In this document: positions 13,452 through 15,215 of the stretch, piece after piece
How the letters are laid out: each line of letters begins with the position of its first letter
Position numbering within the stretch: the first letter of the stretch is position 1
Source: Candidatus Saccharibacteria bacterium UBA6258
GTDB taxonomy: Bacteria > Patescibacteriota > Saccharimonadia > Saccharimonadales > Saccharimonadaceae
Length of the DNA stretch: 15,215 bases
NCBI GenBank assembly: GCA_002441145.1
Contig: DJVK01000007.1
Coordinates: 88,522-103,736, forward strand
Direction of reading: 5' to 3'
Notes under the pieces: generated by a model
The model's input: only the letters and a program-made list of their open reading frames with translations
Database searches by the model: none
Told to the model about the DNA's origin: nothing
Position numbers and translations under genes: made by a program

Positions 13452-13811
13452 TTATTCTGCTGATTCTTCAGCGACTTCAGCAACCGGCTCTTCTTTTGGC
13501 TGGTTCTTGCGAAGTTTTTCAACGTTCTTGATTGTCTTCTGACGATCGATTGTTGGTTCTTTTACCCATTTAGGCATCTTGACGCCAGCTTCTTTAAGAA
13601 GCTTAACGACACGTGGTGATGGCTGAGCACCGTTGTCTAGGTACTTTTGAGCAGCTTCGACTTGAATGTTAGCGTCCTTGGTGTGTGGGTTGTAGCTACC
13701 GACGTAGGCAACGACACGACCGCTTGACGGGTGGCGTTGTGATTCCTGAACGGCTAGACGGTAAACTGGGTAGGCCTTGCGACCTAGGCGTTGCAAACGA
13801 ATTGCTAGCAT
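13452..13811 (-). CDS. rpsP: Small ribosomal subunit protein bS16
   Basis: 119 aa. The N-terminal 80 residues are the bS16 fold: LAIRLQRLGRKAYPVYRLAVQESQ (2-25), GRVVAYVGSYNPHT (31-44), AQKYLDNGAQPSPRVVKLLKEAGV (54-77). The protein binds 16S rRNA early in 30S assembly. The C-terminal extension (85-119) is Lys-rich and then Glu/Ala-rich, a variable tail common in this family. A ribosome-binding site, AAGGAAG, lies about 10 nt before the ATG. It has its own promoter just downstream of rnc and is not followed directly by rimM or trmD. Confidence 0.97.
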   Translation of the reverse strand: MLAIRLQRLGRKAYPVYRLAVQESQRHPSSGRVVAYVGSYNPHTKDANIQVEAAQKYLDNGAQPSPRVVKLLKEAGVKMPKWVKEPTIDRQKTIKNVEKLRKNQPKEEPVAEVAEESAE

Positions 13812-13865
13812 AAAATTATATCTTCCTTTACTTCACTTAAAAGTCTATTTATTACTTCTCGAACA

Positions 13866-13894
13866 AGTTTACACTGTTTCGGGCTTAATGTCAA
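13866..13894 (-). promoter_or_regulatory. Promoter of rpsP
   Basis: On the minus strand, a perfect TTGACA (13889-13894), a 17-bp spacer and TAAACT (13866-13871). The start is expected near 13859, giving a leader of about 48 nt that includes the AAGGAAG ribosome-binding site. The -35 box lies only 4 nt past the rnc stop. Confidence 0.6.
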
Positions 13895-13898
13895 TCTG

Positions 13899-14615
13899 TT
13901 ATTTGCGCTGCAGCACTTCGTAGGCCATCAGTGCGGCACGTGCGGCTTCTTGCTGAGCGTGCTGTTTGCTCGGACCAACGCCCTTCCCCATCAGCTTGCC
14001 GTTGACATACGCACCCAACGTGAATACTTTGTCATGGTCAGGGCCGACTTCTTCTATCACTTTGTATACCGGCGTCGCACCGTCGATACGCTGTGAAACT
14101 TCTTGTAAGTGCGATTTAGGATCGCGCCATGTGCCGTTTTCGAGAATCTGGTCGAGCTTGCTGGTGATGTGTTTGTGAATGAATTCAGCCGCGTCGTCAT
14201 AGCCGCGCTCAAGGTAAATCGAACCGATGACAGCTTCGAAAGCATTTGCTAAAATTTGCATGCGAGCACGTGATGAGCCATTCTTTTCGCCGCGCGACAT
14301 ACGCACCAATGGTTCGTAGCCGAGTTTATCGCCCGCCTCACCGATACTTTCGGTGCGGACAAGTGCAGCTCGCCAGCTCGTCAAAATACCTTCTGATTCG
14401 CTGAACGTGTTATACAAATAATCTGTAACGACGAGCTCTAGCACTGCATCACCTAAAAATTCTAGTCGTTCGTTATGTTCACTGACACTTTTTTTGTGCT
14501 CGTTTACATAACTTCGGTGCGTCAGGGCAGTTACAAGTAAATCGATATTCTTGTACTCGAATCCGATGTGTTCGCGAGCAAATTCTTGGTATGGCGCCGT
14601 TGGCATTCCGGTCAT
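13899..14615 (-). CDS. rnc: Ribonuclease III
   Basis: 238-aa double-stranded-RNA endonuclease that processes rRNA precursors and structured mRNAs, using two metal ions. The catalytic domain (about 8-155) has the signature NERLEFLGDAVLEL (48-61) with E52 and D56, and ANAFEAVIGSIYL (123-135) with E127. The position equivalent to E. coli D114 is N124; an Asn here also occurs in other bacterial enzymes, so it is not proof of inactivity. The dsRNA-binding domain (about 165-236) shows DPKSHLQEVSQ, then GKGVGPSKQHAQQEAARAAL. The ATG at 14615 overlaps the Nudix stop (TAATG), with GGAG 9 nt before it, so translation is likely coupled. A second in-frame ATG at codon 4 is possible. Confidence 0.96.
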   Translation of the reverse strand: MTGMPTAPYQEFAREHIGFEYKNIDLLVTALTHRSYVNEHKKSVSEHNERLEFLGDAVLELVVTDYLYNTFSESEGILTSWRAALVRTESIGEAGDKLGYEPLVRMSRGEKNGSSRARMQILANAFEAVIGSIYLERGYDDAAEFIHKHITSKLDQILENGTWRDPKSHLQEVSQRIDGATPVYKVIEEVGPDHDKVFTLGAYVNGKLMGKGVGPSKQHAQQEAARAALMAYEVLQRK

Positions 14616-15109
14616 TACAGTTTCTCCTGTCGTATTCGTTTCATCGCAAGTAACATCAGCTTACCGATATCTTCGTATTCAATAAGATCAAGCGCTTCGG
14701 CAAACGGAAACCACTTGATTCCGTTCATCCATTCTTCTTTTTGAATGGCGTTTGTGTCGCCCTTTGCCCGTACCAAGTAGATTTGGGTCGTCATAAGGAC
14801 AAGTCGGTCTATGCGGCGATAGCGGAAGTGGATTTTACCAAGCCACCCCAACATATCGACTTCGTTCAAGCCAGCTTCTTCACCGATTTCACGGCGCGCG
14901 GTCTGCTGTGCAGTTTCGCCTTCTTCGATATGACCTTTCGGGATCGTCCAGCGATCTTTAGCATCTTGAATAAGCAATATTTCGACTCCACCATCTTGAT
15001 TGTGGCGAAAAACGATGCCACCAGCGGTAGGCTCGCGAACTATTTCCTGAATTGAAGGTTTGTGTTTACCAAAGTATTTTTTGAATTTATCAAGTCTTGG
15101 CGCTGGCAT
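14615..15109 (-). CDS. Nudix hydrolase
   Basis: 164 aa. A complete Nudix box runs from G59 to L81 (Gx5Ex7REUxEExGU; E65, R73, E74, E77, E78), so it should hydrolyse a nucleoside diphosphate linked to another group, using magnesium. The flanking beta strands (TAGGIVFR, EILLIQD, WTIPKGHIEEGE) resemble MutT/Ap4A-hydrolase-like members, but the substrate cannot be told from sequence. I start at the ATG at 15109 (MPAPRLDKFKKYFG); the frame is open further upstream only because it overlaps nusB, and this start leaves a 20-nt overlap with the nusB end. GAGGAGAAA lies just upstream, inside nusB. It is placed between nusB and rnc, so it is part of one operon. Confidence 0.92.
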   Translation of the reverse strand: MPAPRLDKFKKYFGKHKPSIQEIVREPTAGGIVFRHNQDGGVEILLIQDAKDRWTIPKGHIEEGETAQQTARREIGEEAGLNEVDMLGWLGKIHFRYRRIDRLVLMTTQIYLVRAKGDTNAIQKEEWMNGIKWFPFAEALDLIEYEDIGKLMLLAMKRIRQEKL

Positions 15110-15215
15110 TGTCTGGTTTCTCCTCGACAAGTGTCCTGAACGCGGTACCGAGTACCCCGTTGATAAACTTGCTTGAATTATCAGAACCAAATGCTTTGGC
15201 GAGCTCCACCGCTTC
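15090..15215 (-). CDS. nusB: Transcription antitermination factor NusB, C-terminal part
   Basis: The last 41 codons and stop of a gene entering from the right edge. The translation EAVELAKAFGSDNSSKFINGVLGTAFRTL matches the highly conserved C-terminal helices of NusB (E-A-V-x-L-A-K-x-F-G, then K-F-I-N-G-V-L). NusB binds boxA RNA with uS10 to prevent early termination in rRNA operons. The stop overlaps the Nudix gene by 20 nt, so the two are coupled. Confidence 0.9.
   Translation of the reverse strand, partial: EAVELAKAFGSDNSSKFINGVLGTAFRTLVEEKPDNASAKT

Noticed and set aside
13899..14615. RNase III Asn124 in place of the usual Asp as possible inactivation
   Set aside because: Asn at this position also occurs in other bacterial RNase III sequences, and E52, D56 and E127 are intact.
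1..15215. CRISPR array, tRNA, rRNA, insertion sequence or prophage attachment site
   Set aside because: No regularly spaced repeats, cloverleaf with TTCGA-type loop, transposase frame or flanking direct repeats were seen. The lysozyme domain is phage-tail-like but no other phage genes are present.

Overview
The window looks like a chromosomal segment of a Patescibacteria/CPR bacterium, most likely a Candidatus Saccharibacteria (TM7) relative. That is an inference from the streamlined translation genes (nusB, rnc, rpsP, khpA, trmD, rsgA), the absence of rimM, the many single-pass and small membrane proteins, and a peptidoglycan-hydrolase envelope operon. No rRNA or marker tree is available here to prove it. 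Most of the DNA is near 48% GC, but two small genes sit near 63%. The standard code fits, because TGA is used as a stop.

Region 1 (1-7950, minus strand). After the 5' end of rsgA comes a tight five-gene operon. It is read right to left from a TTGACA-16-TATATT promoter at 7800-7827 through a leader of about 243 nt. Its products are three single-pass membrane proteins with large non-cytoplasmic parts (359, 167 and 448 aa), a 544-aa soluble coiled-coil protein, and an 890-aa membrane-anchored cell-wall hydrolase that joins a phage-tail-type lysozyme domain to an M23/LytM endopeptidase domain. Gaps are -1 to +29 nt, so these proteins are probably made together and may form one envelope-spanning assembly. 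This is the best candidate for an undescribed system.

Region 2 (7950-10910). This is a group of membrane proteins of unknown role: a GC-rich 209-aa protein with four membrane segments, a duplicated DUF6766-like protein on the plus strand, a DUF2238/YjdF-like protein, and a 156-aa protein with four membrane segments. Two of these have a -10 box so close to the ATG that their mRNAs should be leaderless or nearly so.

Region 3 (10910-15215). Translation and RNA-processing genes lie on the minus strand (nusB, a Nudix hydrolase, rnc, rpsP, khpA, trmD). Three small plus-strand genes of unknown function are slotted between trmD, khpA and rpsP, each with its own promoter-like sequence and strong hairpin terminators. 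The rpsP-khpA-trmD order is the usual conserved neighbourhood, but it is interrupted by these inserts and rimM is absent. nusB, the Nudix gene and rnc overlap each other and should be co-transcribed. rpsP has its own TTGACA-17-TAAACT promoter immediately downstream of the rnc stop.
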